Shown piece by piece: positions 18,063 through 26,571 of a stretch of 64,000 nucleotides of DNA. The first letter of the stretch is position 1; the number at the start of each line of letters is the position of its first letter. The notes beneath the pieces were generated by a model. It ran no database searches, was not told where the DNA came from, and saw nothing but the letters and a program-made list of their open reading frames with translations. The stretch spans positions 186,001-250,000 of the forward strand of contig NZ_FOWQ01000005.1 in the NCBI RefSeq assembly GCF_900115505.1. Reading direction: 5' to 3'. A program made the position numbers and the translations under genes. This stretch comes from Geodermatophilus dictyosporus (GTDB lineage: Bacteria > Actinomycetota > Actinomycetes > Mycobacteriales > Geodermatophilaceae).

Positions 18063-19349
18063 CTAGTGACCCGTGGCCGCGGCCCGCCGACGGGCCAGCG
18101 CGTCGACGCTGGCGGCCAGCAGCAGGACCCCACCGGTGATGATGAAGTTCAGGTACGCCTCGGTGCCCAGCAGGCCCAGCCCGTTGGCGATGATCGCCAC
18201 CACCAGGCCGCCCAGGACGGCGTCGCGCACCCGTCCTCGGCCGCCGAAGAGGCTGGTGCCGCCGATGACCGCGGCCCCCACGGCGTAGAGCAGCGTGTTG
18301 CCGCCGCCGGACCCCGGCGCCACCGAGCCGAGCCGGGCGGCCGCGACGATGCCGCTGATCGCCGCCAGGGTCGAGCCGATGACGAACACCGACACCCGGA
18401 TCCGGGTGACGTTGATGCCGGCGCGCCGGGCCGCCTCGGCGTTGCCGCCGACCGCGTACACGTGCCGCCCGAAGCTCGTGCGGCCGAGCACGAACGTCAG
18501 GAACAGCAGCAGGAGGACGACGAGCGGGATCGCGTAGGGGATCCCGGCGAGCACCACGCCGACGGCCGGCGCCCGGTCGACGCTCAGCACCGCCGTCACC
18601 AGGACGACGACGGCCGCGATCACGCCGATGCGCACGAGCACCACGGCGAGCGGGGCGTGGGCCAGCCCCCGCGCCTTCTGGACGCGGAACCGGTTGAGCT
18701 GCAGCGCGGCGTACACGGCGATGGTGAGCAGGGCGAGCACCCAGCCGAGGGTGACCGGCACGTTCCTGTCGCTGATCGCCGAGATCACCGGGTCGCGCAC
18801 GGGCACGGTGCCGCCCTCGCCGATGAGCCGCAGCGTGAAGCCCTGCCAGCCCAGGAACAGCGCGAGTGTGACGACGAACGACGGGATGCCGATCATCCCG
18901 ACGAGGCTGCCGGTGAACAGCCCGATGACCACGCCGGTGACGATGGCCGCCAGCACCGAGACGTACCAGGGTGCGCCGGCGTCGGCGAGCAGCTTGGCCA
19001 TGACCGCGGCGCAGACGCCGCTGACCACGCCGGCGGACAGGTCGATCTCGCCCAGCAGCAGGATGAAGACCAGCCCCATCGCCAGGATGATGATCGGCGC
19101 CGCCTGGTCGGCCAGGTTGGCCATGTTCCGCGGGGTCAGGAATGTCTCGGGCCGCAGCGCGAAGAACAGCAGCCCGAGCACGACGATGCCGAGGATGGCC
19201 GGCAGCGCGCCGAGGTCCCCGCCCCGGACCCGGTCGAGGTAGGCCCGGACCGTCGCGCCGAGGGAGTCCGCGCTGCGGTCGGCCTCGAAGCCGGACGGTG
19301 CGCCGCCGGGCTCCTGCGCGCTGGTGGGGGCGGACAACGTGCTGGACAT
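18063..19349 (-). CDS. xylH: Xylose-type sugar ABC transporter permease
   Basis: 428-residue inner-membrane permease of the ribose/xylose (CUT2) class with about ten to twelve hydrophobic segments. Family blocks are [18 protein letters not shown], the EAA-like region [15 protein letters not shown] and [12 protein letters not shown]. It starts 2 nt after the ATPase stop and is the third gene of the binding protein-ATPase-permease operon. D-xylose is the likely substrate from the binding protein, but other pentoses or hexoses cannot be excluded. Confidence 0.9.
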   Translation of the reverse strand: MSSTLSAPTSAQEPGGAPSGFEADRSADSLGATVRAYLDRVRGGDLGALPAILGIVVLGLLFFALRPETFLTPRNMANLADQAAPIIILAMGLVFILLLGEIDLSAGVVSGVCAAVMAKLLADAGAPWYVSVLAAIVTGVVIGLFTGSLVGMIGIPSFVVTLALFLGWQGFTLRLIGEGGTVPVRDPVISAISDRNVPVTLGWVLALLTIAVYAALQLNRFRVQKARGLAHAPLAVVLVRIGVIAAVVVLVTAVLSVDRAPAVGVVLAGIPYAIPLVVLLLLFLTFVLGRTSFGRHVYAVGGNAEAARRAGINVTRIRVSVFVIGSTLAAISGIVAAARLGSVAPGSGGGNTLLYAVGAAVIGGTSLFGGRGRVRDAVLGGLVVAIIANGLGLLGTEAYLNFIITGGVLLLAASVDALARRRAAATGH

Positions 19350-19351
19350 GC

Positions 19352-20236
19352 TCAGACCTCCACCGCTGCGGCTTCGGCGGGTGCGATGCCCAGGTTGCCC
19401 GAGCGGCCCGCCGTGATGAGCTCGATGACCTGCGGACGGTCGACCTGGGAGATGGGGACGTCGGCCGCCATCCGACCCAGGTACAGGGCCGCGATCCGGT
19501 CGGAGACCTCGAAGACGTCGACCATGTTGTGGCTGATGAAGACGACCGCGTGACCGGTGTCGGCGAGCCGCCGGACCAGGTCGAGGACCTGCCGGGTCTG
19601 CGCGACGCCGAGGGCCGCGGTCGGCTCGTCGAGGACGACCAGCTTGGACTCCCAGAGCACGGCCTTGGCGATGGCGACCGTCTGCCGCTGACCGCCGGAG
19701 AGGCTGGAGACCAGTTGGCGCACGGACTTCAGGGTCCGGACGGAGAGCTTGCTCAGCGTGTCCCGGGCCGCCTCCTCCATCGACGACTCGTCGAGGAGGA
19801 TGCCGTTCTTGCGCTCGCGGCCGAGGAACATGTTCTGGACGACGTCGAGGTTGTCGGCCAGGGCGAGGTCCTGGTAGACGATCTCGATGCCGAGCGCCGC
19901 GGCCTCGCGCGGGCCGCTGACGGTGACCGGCCGGCCCTCGAAGAGGAACTCGCCGGAGTCGATCGCGTGGATGCCGGCGATCGACTTGATGAGCGTGGAC
20001 TTGCCCGCCCCGTTGTCACCGACCAGCGCGGTGACCTGGCCGGGGTAGACCTTCATGTGCACGTCGTGCAGGACCTGGATGGCGCCGAAGCTCTTGTTGA
20101 CGCCGCGGAGCTCCAGGGTGGGGGTGCCGTCCTCGGGACGGTCGGTGGGTGCGGACACGCCGGGCCTCTCGGTCGAGCTGGGTGGGGCGGGGTGCTGCTG
20201 TGGGGCCGGGGCAGCAGCCGCCGGGGCGCCCATCAT
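19352..20236 (-). CDS. Sugar ABC transporter ATPase (single domain)
   Basis: 294-residue ATPase with Walker [11 protein letters not shown]-loop [10 protein letters not shown], signature LSGGQRQ and Walker [13 protein letters not shown]. Most CUT2 ATPases (XylG, RbsA) have two ATPase domains (about 500 residues); this has one, as in FrcA-type systems, so it would act as a homodimer. Two starts are possible: ATG 20236, or GTG 20158 preceded by GAGAGG, which removes an Ala/Pro-rich stretch. Confidence 0.9.
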   Translation of the reverse strand: MMGAPAAAAPAPQQHPAPPSSTERPGVSAPTDRPEDGTPTLELRGVNKSFGAIQVLHDVHMKVYPGQVTALVGDNGAGKSTLIKSIAGIHAIDSGEFLFEGRPVTVSGPREAAALGIEIVYQDLALADNLDVVQNMFLGRERKNGILLDESSMEEAARDTLSKLSVRTLKSVRQLVSSLSGGQRQTVAIAKAVLWESKLVVLDEPTAALGVAQTRQVLDLVRRLADTGHAVVFISHNMVDVFEVSDRIAALYLGRMAADVPISQVDRPQVIELITAGRSGNLGIAPAEAAAVEV

Positions 20237-20260
20237 CGACGCCCCGGCGGCCGCTGACCA

Positions 20261-21373
20261 CTACTCGATGCCGAGCTCGGAGCACGCGGCGGCGAACTCG
20301 CCGGCGCACAGCTCCTCGGCGGACACGAACTCGTCGTCCACGACGTCCTTGACGTTGTCGCGGAAGATCGCCTGCGGCGTCAGCAGGACCGACGGGACGT
20401 CACGGCCGCCCTCGGTGTCCTCGACGGTGCCCGTGGTCTCGCCCTCCTCGCCGTTGAGCAGCGCGACGGCCAGCTCGGCCAGCGCGTTGGCCTCCTCGCG
20501 GACGGACTTGTAGACCGTCATGCACTGGTCGCCGTTGAGGATGTTCTGCAGGCCCTCGACGGTGGCGTCCTGGCCGGTCACGTTGGCCTGGCCGGCGGCG
20601 TTGTTGCGGCCGAGGATCTGGATCACCGAGTTGGCCAGACCGTCGTTGGCCGCCAGCACACCCTGGATGTTGCCGTTGTTCTGGGTGTACATCTGCTCGA
20701 AGATCGTCGCCGCCTCCTGGTTGTCCCACTCCGGCACGGCCTGCTCGGCCACCTGGGTGTACTGGGTGAGCGGGTCGAGGATCTCGTGGGCGCCCGAGGA
20801 GAACAGCGTCGCGTTGTTGTCGTCCGGCGAGCCGTTGAGGAAGGCGATGTTGCCCTGGGTGACGCCGTTGGCCTCCAGGCACTGCTGCAGGCCCTGGCCC
20901 TGCAGCCGGCCGACCTCGGTGTTGTCGAAGGAGACGTAGTACTCCGCGGAGCCACCGAGGGTCAGCCGGTCGTAGTCGATGGTCTGGACGCCCTCGTTGG
21001 CCGCCTGCTCCTGGATCTGCGCACCCGAGGCCGAGTCGAGGTTGACGATGGCGAGGACCGTGGCGCCCTCGGTGATCATCTGCTCGGCGATGGTCGCCTG
21101 CCGCTGGGCGTCGCCCTCGGCGTTCTGGATGTCGAACTCGACACCGGCCTCCTCGAAGGCCGCCTCGAGGTAGGGGCGGTCGAAGTTCTCCCAGCGCACC
21201 GAGGACTCGGTGTCGGGGAGGATCACGCCGACCCGGCCGGCGGACTCGCCGCCGCCACCGCCGCCACCGCCACCGCCGCCGGTGTCGCCGCCGCCGCTGT
21301 CGCCGCCACACGCGGCCAGGCTGAAGACGAGGGAGGCCGCGAGGGCCGTCATGAGGGTGCGCCGTCGCGCCAT
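20261..21373 (-). CDS. xylF: Xylose-type sugar-binding lipoprotein
   Basis: 370-residue extracytoplasmic binding protein. A lipoprotein signal (MARRRTLMTALAASL, lipobox LAAC) is followed by a Gly-rich linker of about 20 residues and a periplasmic-binding fold. YDRLTLGGSAEYYVSFDN and NGSPDDNNATLF are close to XylF. It is the first gene of the operon and has an inverted repeat at 21439-21460 upstream. D-xylose binding is inferred from these motifs. Confidence 0.9.
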   Translation of the reverse strand: MARRRTLMTALAASLVFSLAACGGDSGGGDTGGGGGGGGGGGESAGRVGVILPDTESSVRWENFDRPYLEAAFEEAGVEFDIQNAEGDAQRQATIAEQMITEGATVLAIVNLDSASGAQIQEQAANEGVQTIDYDRLTLGGSAEYYVSFDNTEVGRLQGQGLQQCLEANGVTQGNIAFLNGSPDDNNATLFSSGAHEILDPLTQYTQVAEQAVPEWDNQEAATIFEQMYTQNNGNIQGVLAANDGLANSVIQILGRNNAAGQANVTGQDATVEGLQNILNGDQCMTVYKSVREEANALAELAVALLNGEEGETTGTVEDTEGGRDVPSVLLTPQAIFRDNVKDVVDDEFVSAEELCAGEFAAACSELGIE

Positions 21374-21438
21374 GGAGGGTCCACCGTTCTGTCGGGAATG
21401 CGCAGAAGTGCGGCGGTCAGGATGCGCGCTGGCTCACA

Positions 21439-21460
21439 GTCGGTGCAAGGGGCGACCGAC
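21439..21460. promoter_or_regulatory. Candidate operator upstream of the sugar operon
   Basis: GTCGGT (21439-21444) and ACCGAC (21455-21460) form a 6-bp inverted repeat with a 10-nt spacer, 65 nt before the binding-protein start. A possible site for the ROK regulator encoded at 24005. Confidence 0.35.
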
Positions 21461-21531
21461 GGCGTTGCCGGACCGTGACCTCGGCGGGCGGGTGGAACCC
21501 CGTCCGCGCCGGGCCGTCCGTCGTCCTCCCT

Positions 21532-21598
21532 CACCGCAGCGGGTCCTCCCCGACCGTCCACCGTGCGGTGGGACGCGCGACGATCAGGTCACCTGATC
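21532..21598. repeat. Two-copy intergenic element, copy 2
   Basis: CACCGCA, a 40-bp core (21539-21578), GACGATC, then GATCAGGTCACCTGATC (21582-21598), an 8-bp inverted repeat around one base. The core is inverted relative to copy 1 at 12189-12228 but the flanks are not. It lies 11 nt beyond the stop of the pseudogene at 21610, the same spacing as copy 1 after hemQ. Confidence 0.65.
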
Positions 21599-21609
21599 AC
21601 CGCCCCGGC

Positions 21610-21806
21610 TCAGCGGGACCCGCGGGTCCGGCTGTCCGTCGTCCGCGCCACGCCGGCCACCTCGACGCGCGAGATCCCGCCGGTCGCACCCGCGGCCGGC
21701 ACCGCCTTGTGCGCGGCCCGCAGCGTGGCCCGCACCGCGTCGGCCCCACCCTCGACCGTCGTCCCCAGGGCGCCGTCCTCGTGCCGCAGGCCCGACGCCT
21801 CGTCAC
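21610..21806 (-). pseudogene. Truncated MTH1187/thiamine-binding-like (DUF77) gene
   Basis: About 65 residues in frame up to a stop at 21610. SGLRHEDGALGTTVEGGADA, then VRATLRAAHKAVPAAGA and ISRVEV resemble the C-terminal two thirds of the about 100-residue MTH1187/YkoF-like family (SGL..GT.VEG....V...AH.AV..AG..R). The expected first beta-strand and start are missing; in their place is palindromic element A (21807-21860). Reading upstream in this frame goes through the element. I infer a gene decapitated by a rearrangement at the element. Confidence 0.5.
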
Positions 21807-21860
21807 GGCCCCGTCCGGGGGCGCGCCCTGAGCGTGCAAAAGATGAGGGGACGGGGTCCT
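21807..21860 (-). repeat. Stop-proximal palindromic element, copy A
   Basis: Arms GGCCCCGTCC (21807-21816) and GGACGGGGTCC (21849-21859) enclose a divergent centre. It lies downstream of dxs (minus strand), 45 nt after its stop, and forms the broken end of the DUF77-like pseudogene. Confidence 0.6.
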
Positions 21861-21905
21861 CCTCCTGGATCCCGGCGATCACCCGGTCACCGGCCGGCGC
21901 CGACG

Positions 21906-23816
21906 TCAGTGCTGGGCGCCGTCGACGGGCAGCGCCTGCTCCTCGCGCTCGGTGAGCACCGCGGTCCACTCGGCGATCCGCCGGGCGACGTCCTGCTCGG
22001 TCAGCCCGGCGTCGGCCAGGACCTGGCCGCGGCTGCCGTGCTCGAGGAACGCCTGCGGCAGGCCCACGGCGCGCACCGGGACGTCGTGCCCGGCGTCCTG
22101 CAGCGCCTGGGTCAGCGTCGTGCCCAGGCCGCCGGCCCGGCCGCCGTCCTCGACGGTCACCACCAGGCGGTGGCCCGTGGCGAGCTCGACGAGCTGCGCG
22201 GGGACCGGCACCACCCAGCGCGGGTCGACGACGGTGACCTCGATGCCGTGGTCGGCGGCCCGCTCGGCGGCGGCCAGGCACAGCGGCACCATCGAGCCGA
22301 CGGCGACCAGCAGCACCTCCTCGCGCCCGCCCCGGCGCAGCACGTCGACCGGGCCGCGCCGCTCCAGCGCCGGGATGTCGACCGGCGGCGGGCCCTTGGG
22401 GAAGCGCACGACGGTGGGGCCGTCGGTCACCTCGACGGCCTCGCGCAGCGCCTCCCGCAGCGTCGGCTCGTCCCGCGGCGCGGCCAGCCGCAGCCCCGGC
22501 ACCACCGGCAGGATCGACATGTCCCACATGCCGTTGTGCGACGCGCCGTCGGTGCCGGTCACCCCGGCCCGGTCCAGGACGACGGTCACCGGCTGGCGGT
22601 GCAGCGCGACGTCCATGAGCAGCTGGTCGAAGGCGCGGTTGAGGAACGTCGAGTAGACCGCGACCACCGGGTGCAGCCCGCCCATCGCCATGCCCGCGGC
22701 GCTGGTGAGCGCGTGCTGCTCGGCGATGCCGACGTCGAAGGTGCGCTCGGGCCACCGCTCGGCGAAGGCGGCCAGACCGGTGGGGTGCAGCATCGCCGCG
22801 GTCACGGCCACGACGTCGGCCCGCTCGGCGCCGATGCGCACCAGCTCGTCGGAGAAGGCCGCCGTCCAGTCGCGGGCGGCGCTGGGGCTGGCACCGCTGT
22901 CGGGGTCGAAGACCCCGGTGGCGTGCCACGCGTCGATCTGGTCGGTCTCGGCCGGCGGGTAGCCGAAGCCCTTGGTGGTGACCGCGTGCACGATCACCGG
23001 GCCGCCGAAGGAGCGCGCGCGGCGCAGCGCCGACTCCATGGTCTCGACGTCGTGCCCGTCGACCGGGCCGATGTACTTCATGCCGAGGTCCTCGAACATG
23101 CCCTGCGGCGACAGGACGTCCTTGAGGCCCTTCTTGATGGCGTGCAGCGCGTCGTAGAGCGCCGAGCCGACGACGGGCGCGCGGTGCAGGGCGTGGCGCA
23201 CCTGCAGCAGCGCCTGCTCGTAGCCCGGCCGCAGTCGCAGCGTGCCCAGCGCGTCGGCGACGCCGCCGATGGTCGGCGAGTAGGAACGGCCGTTGTCGTT
23301 GACGACGATGACCACGGGCCGGTCCTGGGCGGCGGCGATGTTGTTGAGCGCCTCCCAGGCCATGCCGCCGGTGAGCGCGCCGTCGCCGACGACGGCGACC
23401 ACCGGCCGCTGGTCGCCCCGGACGGCGAAGGCCTTGGCCAGCCCGTCGGCGTAGGACAGCGCCGTCGAGGCGTGGCTGTTCTCCACCCAGTCGTGCTCGC
23501 TCTCGGCGCGGCTGGGGTAGCCCGACAGCCCGTCGCGCTGGCGCAGCCGCTCGAAGCCCCCGACCCGGCCGGTGAGCATCTTGTGCACGTAGGCCTGGTG
23601 GCCGGTGTCGAAGACGATCGGCTCGCGCGGGGACTCGAACACCCGGTGCAGCGCGATGGTCAGCTCGACCGTCCCGAGGTTGGGGCCGAGGTGCCCGCCG
23701 GTGCGCGCGACGCTGGTGACGAGCGCGTCGCGGATCTCGGCGGCCAGCGCGGGCAGCCGGTCGGCGGGCAGCGCCCTCAGGTCGGCGGGGTCTCGGAGGG
23801 AGCGCAGGAGCGACAC
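21906..23816 (-). CDS. dxs: 1-deoxy-D-xylulose-5-phosphate synthase
   Basis: 636-residue thiamine-diphosphate enzyme condensing pyruvate and glyceraldehyde 3-phosphate, first step of the MEP isoprenoid pathway. The substrate/TPP motifs [35 protein letters not shown] and VNDN, the transketolase-like middle ([18 protein letters not shown]) and the C-terminal domain are complete. GTG 23816 ([16 protein letters not shown]) is the usual family start. It corresponds to Rv2682c and diverges from the ROK regulator; the sugar operon downstream is absent at this place in mycobacteria. Confidence 0.97.
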   Translation of the reverse strand: MSLLRSLRDPADLRALPADRLPALAAEIRDALVTSVARTGGHLGPNLGTVELTIALHRVFESPREPIVFDTGHQAYVHKMLTGRVGGFERLRQRDGLSGYPSRAESEHDWVENSHASTALSYADGLAKAFAVRGDQRPVVAVVGDGALTGGMAWEALNNIAAAQDRPVVIVVNDNGRSYSPTIGGVADALGTLRLRPGYEQALLQVRHALHRAPVVGSALYDALHAIKKGLKDVLSPQGMFEDLGMKYIGPVDGHDVETMESALRRARSFGGPVIVHAVTTKGFGYPPAETDQIDAWHATGVFDPDSGASPSAARDWTAAFSDELVRIGAERADVVAVTAAMLHPTGLAAFAERWPERTFDVGIAEQHALTSAAGMAMGGLHPVVAVYSTFLNRAFDQLLMDVALHRQPVTVVLDRAGVTGTDGASHNGMWDMSILPVVPGLRLAAPRDEPTLREALREAVEVTDGPTVVRFPKGPPPVDIPALERRGPVDVLRRGGREEVLLVAVGSMVPLCLAAAERAADHGIEVTVVDPRWVVPVPAQLVELATGHRLVVTVEDGGRAGGLGTTLTQALQDAGHDVPVRAVGLPQAFLEHGSRGQVLADAGLTEQDVARRIAEWTAVLTEREEQALPVDGAQH

Positions 23817-24004
23817 GGCGGCGCGGTGTCCTCTCTGTCGGCGGCAGGGGCACGGCACCGGAGGGCCGCCGACCCACTGTAGTCGCGCTCCGGCGGGCAC
23901 CTCTGGTCGCGCGTGAGACGAGGAGCACTCCCCCGGATCACGCCTCGACGTCGGACTTCCGTCGATCGTTGACATAAGCCGGACCGGCCCCGGACCATCC
24001 CGGC

Positions 24005-25177
24005 ATGGACCCCCGGCCGTGGCTGCCCGACCTCACCGGGCCGCCGCGCCGCCTGGTCGAGGCGCTGCGCCTCGGCGGCCCGGCCACCCGCGCCCAGCTG
24101 GTCGAGCAGACCGGCCTGTCGCGGGCGACGGTCTCGGGGTACGTGAGCGACCTGGTGGGCCGCGGCCTGGTCAGCCCGGCCGACGCGCAGCCCACCGGCG
24201 GCCGCCCGGCCGGCCTGGTGCGCCTCACCCGCCGGGCCGGCGTGGTGGTCGGGGTGGACGTCGGCCGCACGCACGTCCGCGTCGCCGTCGCCGACCTCTC
24301 CCACGAGGTGGTCGGCGAGCACGTGGTCTCCCTCGCCGTCGCCGACCTGGCGGCCGACGCCGCCCTGGACGCCGTCGCGGCGCGGGTGTGCGCCGAGCTG
24401 GAGCGGGTGGGCGCGACCTCGGCCGACGTCGCCGGGATGGTGGTCGGGCTGCCCACGCCGCTGGTGGGCGGGGCGGCGACCGCCGAGGCCACCGTGGCGC
24501 AGTCGAACATCCTGCCGACCTGGTCGGGCAGCGCCCCGGCCCTGGAGCTGCGGCGGCGGCTGGCCGTCCCGGTCATCGCCGACAACGACGCCAACCTGGG
24601 CGCGCTGGCCGAGGTCCGGTGGGGGGCCGGCCGCGGGTCCCGCTTCACCGTCTACCTCAAGATGGCGACCGGGGTCGGCGGCGCGCTGGTGCTCGACGGC
24701 CACCTGCTGCGCGGTGTGGGCGGCACCGCCGGGGAGATCGGGCACGTCAGCCTGGACCCCGCGGGGGCGCTGTGCCGCTGCGGCAACCGCGGCTGCCTGG
24801 AGCTCACCGCCGGCGGCGGCGCGCTGCTCGACGCCATCCGCACCGCCGCGCCGCAGTACGGCGACCTGCGGTCGCTGGTGGCCGGCGCCGTCGACGGGGA
24901 CCAGGCCTGCCGGCGGCTGGTCGCCGACGCCGGCACCTCGGTCGGCCTCGTCCTCGGCGGCCTGGTCAACACCCTCAACCCCGACCGCATCGTCGTCGGC
25001 GGCGAGCTGGGTGCCGCCGGCGACCTGCTCGTCGACCCGCTGCGGCGGGCGCTCGTCCAGTCCGCCATCCCCGCCGCCGCCGAGCGGCTCGCCGTGGTCC
25101 CCGGCTCGCTCGGGGGGCGCGCCGAGGCGCTCGGGGCGCTGGCGGTCGCGCTCCGCGAGGCCGACCGGCTCGCCTGA
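24005..25177 (+). CDS. ROK-family transcriptional regulator
   Basis: 390-residue XylR/NagC-like ROK protein. An N-terminal helix-turn-helix ([20 protein letters not shown], about 29-48) is followed by a sugar-kinase fold with [18 protein letters not shown], the GVGGALV loop, GEIGHVSL and the zinc motif [10 protein letters not shown]. It has the form of a sugar-responsive repressor. It lies 2.6 kb from the xylose-type transporter, separated by dxs, and is its most likely local regulator. TTGACA at 23970-23975 could be a -35 box. Confidence 0.9.
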   Translation: MDPRPWLPDLTGPPRRLVEALRLGGPATRAQLVEQTGLSRATVSGYVSDLVGRGLVSPADAQPTGGRPAGLVRLTRRAGVVVGVDVGRTHVRVAVADLSHEVVGEHVVSLAVADLAADAALDAVAARVCAELERVGATSADVAGMVVGLPTPLVGGAATAEATVAQSNILPTWSGSAPALELRRRLAVPVIADNDANLGALAEVRWGAGRGSRFTVYLKMATGVGGALVLDGHLLRGVGGTAGEIGHVSLDPAGALCRCGNRGCLELTAGGGALLDAIRTAAPQYGDLRSLVAGAVDGDQACRRLVADAGTSVGLVLGGLVNTLNPDRIVVGGELGAAGDLLVDPLRRALVQSAIPAAAERLAVVPGSLGGRAEALGALAVALREADRLA

Positions 25178-25194
25178 GGGAGGACTCCCTGTGG

Positions 25195-25563
25195 CTACAG
25201 CCGGGGCACCCACACCTCGCCGCGCAGCGCGCCGGCGACCACCTCGACGCCGCGCCGGGCCGCCACCAGGCGTGCGCCCTCGCGCTCGTAGGCGGTGACG
25301 GCGGCCTCGATCGCGTCCGGCGGCAGCTGGTCGGCGAGCTCCACGCGGACGGTGCGCCAGCCCTCCCGCGCGGCCTCGAGCCCGGCGCGCACGTGGTCGG
25401 CGGCGAACCGCGCGAGCAGCACCGGGTAGCGGCGCAGCACCGCGTGGGCGCGGTAGTCGGGCGGGACCAGGTCGAACAGCCAGGCCACCGCCGTCGCCTC
25501 CCAGTCGGGGGCACCCGGCGGCCGCACCTGCTCCGGCCAGCCCGGAGGAACGTCAGCTCCCAC
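25195..25563 (-). CDS. Conserved actinobacterial hypothetical protein
   Basis: 122 residues. The pattern WLFDLVPPDYRAHAVLRRYP and then AADHVRAGLEAAREGWR is familiar from actinobacterial proteins of unknown function; the C-terminal half is a mixed alpha/beta region. GTG 25563 is the only plausible start near the conserved part. It is convergent with the ROK gene. Confidence 0.7.
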   Translation of the reverse strand: MGADVPPGWPEQVRPPGAPDWEATAVAWLFDLVPPDYRAHAVLRRYPVLLARFAADHVRAGLEAAREGWRTVRVELADQLPPDAIEAAVTAYEREGARLVAARRGVEVVAGALRGEVWVPRL

Positions 25564-25614
25564 GACCGGGAGTCTGCCGCACGTCGAACGGGTGTTCGAC
25601 CCGACGGGCCGGAT

Positions 25615-25672
25615 GGCCACCCCTCGGGGTCCCGCGCCGAGCCTGCAAGGCGTGGGGGGAGGGGTGGTCCTC
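25615..25672 (-). repeat. Stop-proximal palindromic element, copy B
   Basis: Arms GGCCACCCCTC (25615-25625) and GAGGGGTGGTCC (25659-25670). Inner stem is the CGCC/GGCG version. It ends 13 nt from the stop of the minus-strand gene at 25686. Confidence 0.8.
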
Positions 25673-25685
25673 CCACCGGTCGGGA

Positions 25686-25922
25686 TCAGCCGGCGGGCCG
25701 CTTGAGCCAGAACTGCTCGAACCCCCAGGTGCCCGCGCCGCTGGAGTGGTAGCTGACCAGTTCCCAGCCCTCGCCACCGAGACGGTTGAGCACCGAGCTG
25801 GTGTCCCCCTGCTGCCGCTCGAGCCGGCCGTTGGGGAGCTTGACGCTCACCCCCGCCCGCTGCGACTCGGCGTCGTTGGCCGTGATGACCGAGGCGTACT
25901 CCCAGGTGGTCACGCCGCCCAC
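25686..25922 (-). CDS. DUF4177-like small protein
   Basis: 78 residues. TTWEYASVITANDAESQ at the N-terminus and LNRLGGEGWELVSYHSSG resemble DUF4177-type single-domain proteins (short beta-strand, helix, then GWELV). ATG 25922 or GTG 25913 may be the start. Function unknown. Confidence 0.7.
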   Translation of the reverse strand: MGGVTTWEYASVITANDAESQRAGVSVKLPNGRLERQQGDTSSVLNRLGGEGWELVSYHSSGAGTWGFEQFWLKRPAG

Positions 25923-25949
25923 CGTAGCCGGGGCGGGTGCGCCGCCCGC

Positions 25950-26519
25950 TCAGCCGGGCGGGCCGATCCGGACCCACGGGTGGGCGACCCGCCCGCTCAC
26001 CGGGTCGTAGGCGAACACGCTGCCCTGCCCCGGCTGGTCCAGCCGACGGTCGACCGGCACGCCGAGCAGCGCGCACAGCAGCAGGGTGCCGACGCCGCCG
26101 TGGCAGACCAGCGCGACGTCGCCGTCCGCCCCGGCCACCGCGCGGCCGGCCGCGGCGACCACCCGCGTCTGCGCGTCGACGGCCCGCTCCCAGCCCCGGA
26201 CGCTCTCCTCCGGCCGGGCGAAGAAGGCGTCGGCGACGGCCTCGAACTCCGCGGGCGGCAGGAACCCGGTGGCCGACCGGTCGTTCTCGCCCAGGCCCGC
26301 GTCGACGGCCACGGGCAGCCCCACGGTGGCCGCCAGCGCGGCCGCCGTCTCCACCGCCTTGCGCTCGGTGCTGGCCACCACCCGGGCCAGCCGCGGGACC
26401 CACGGCTGGGCGAGCAGGAAGCGCAGCCGGTCGCGGCCGGCGTCGGACAGGCCCCACTGCGGGACGGGCACCTCCGGCTCGACCCGGACCTCGGGGTGGG
26501 TGACGACGTGGACCAGCAC
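25950..26519 (-). CDS. Histidine phosphatase-superfamily protein with altered RHG motif
   Basis: 189-residue phosphoglycerate-mutase-like fold. LSDAGRDRLRFLL, VVASTERKAVETAAAL and the second catalytic site VCHGGVGTLLLCALLG are present. The phospho-acceptor RHG at the N-terminus is replaced by THPEV: the His stays but Arg and Gly do not. A subgroup with THPE exists in this family, so it may be active on an unusual substrate or be non-catalytic. Confidence 0.82.
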   Translation of the reverse strand: MLVHVVTHPEVRVEPEVPVPQWGLSDAGRDRLRFLLAQPWVPRLARVVASTERKAVETAAALAATVGLPVAVDAGLGENDRSATGFLPPAEFEAVADAFFARPEESVRGWERAVDAQTRVVAAAGRAVAGADGDVALVCHGGVGTLLLCALLGVPVDRRLDQPGQGSVFAYDPVSGRVAHPWVRIGPPG

Positions 26520-26571
26520 GCCGCACTCCTACCGTGCCGCCCTCCCCCGTGGGACCGTCCGCGGAACCGGT

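Noticed and set aside
20786-21478. Long plus-strand frames opposite the sugar-binding protein
   Set aside because: Mirror frames of a GC-rich gene with a clear lipoprotein signal and fold on the other strand; typical high-GC shadow frames.
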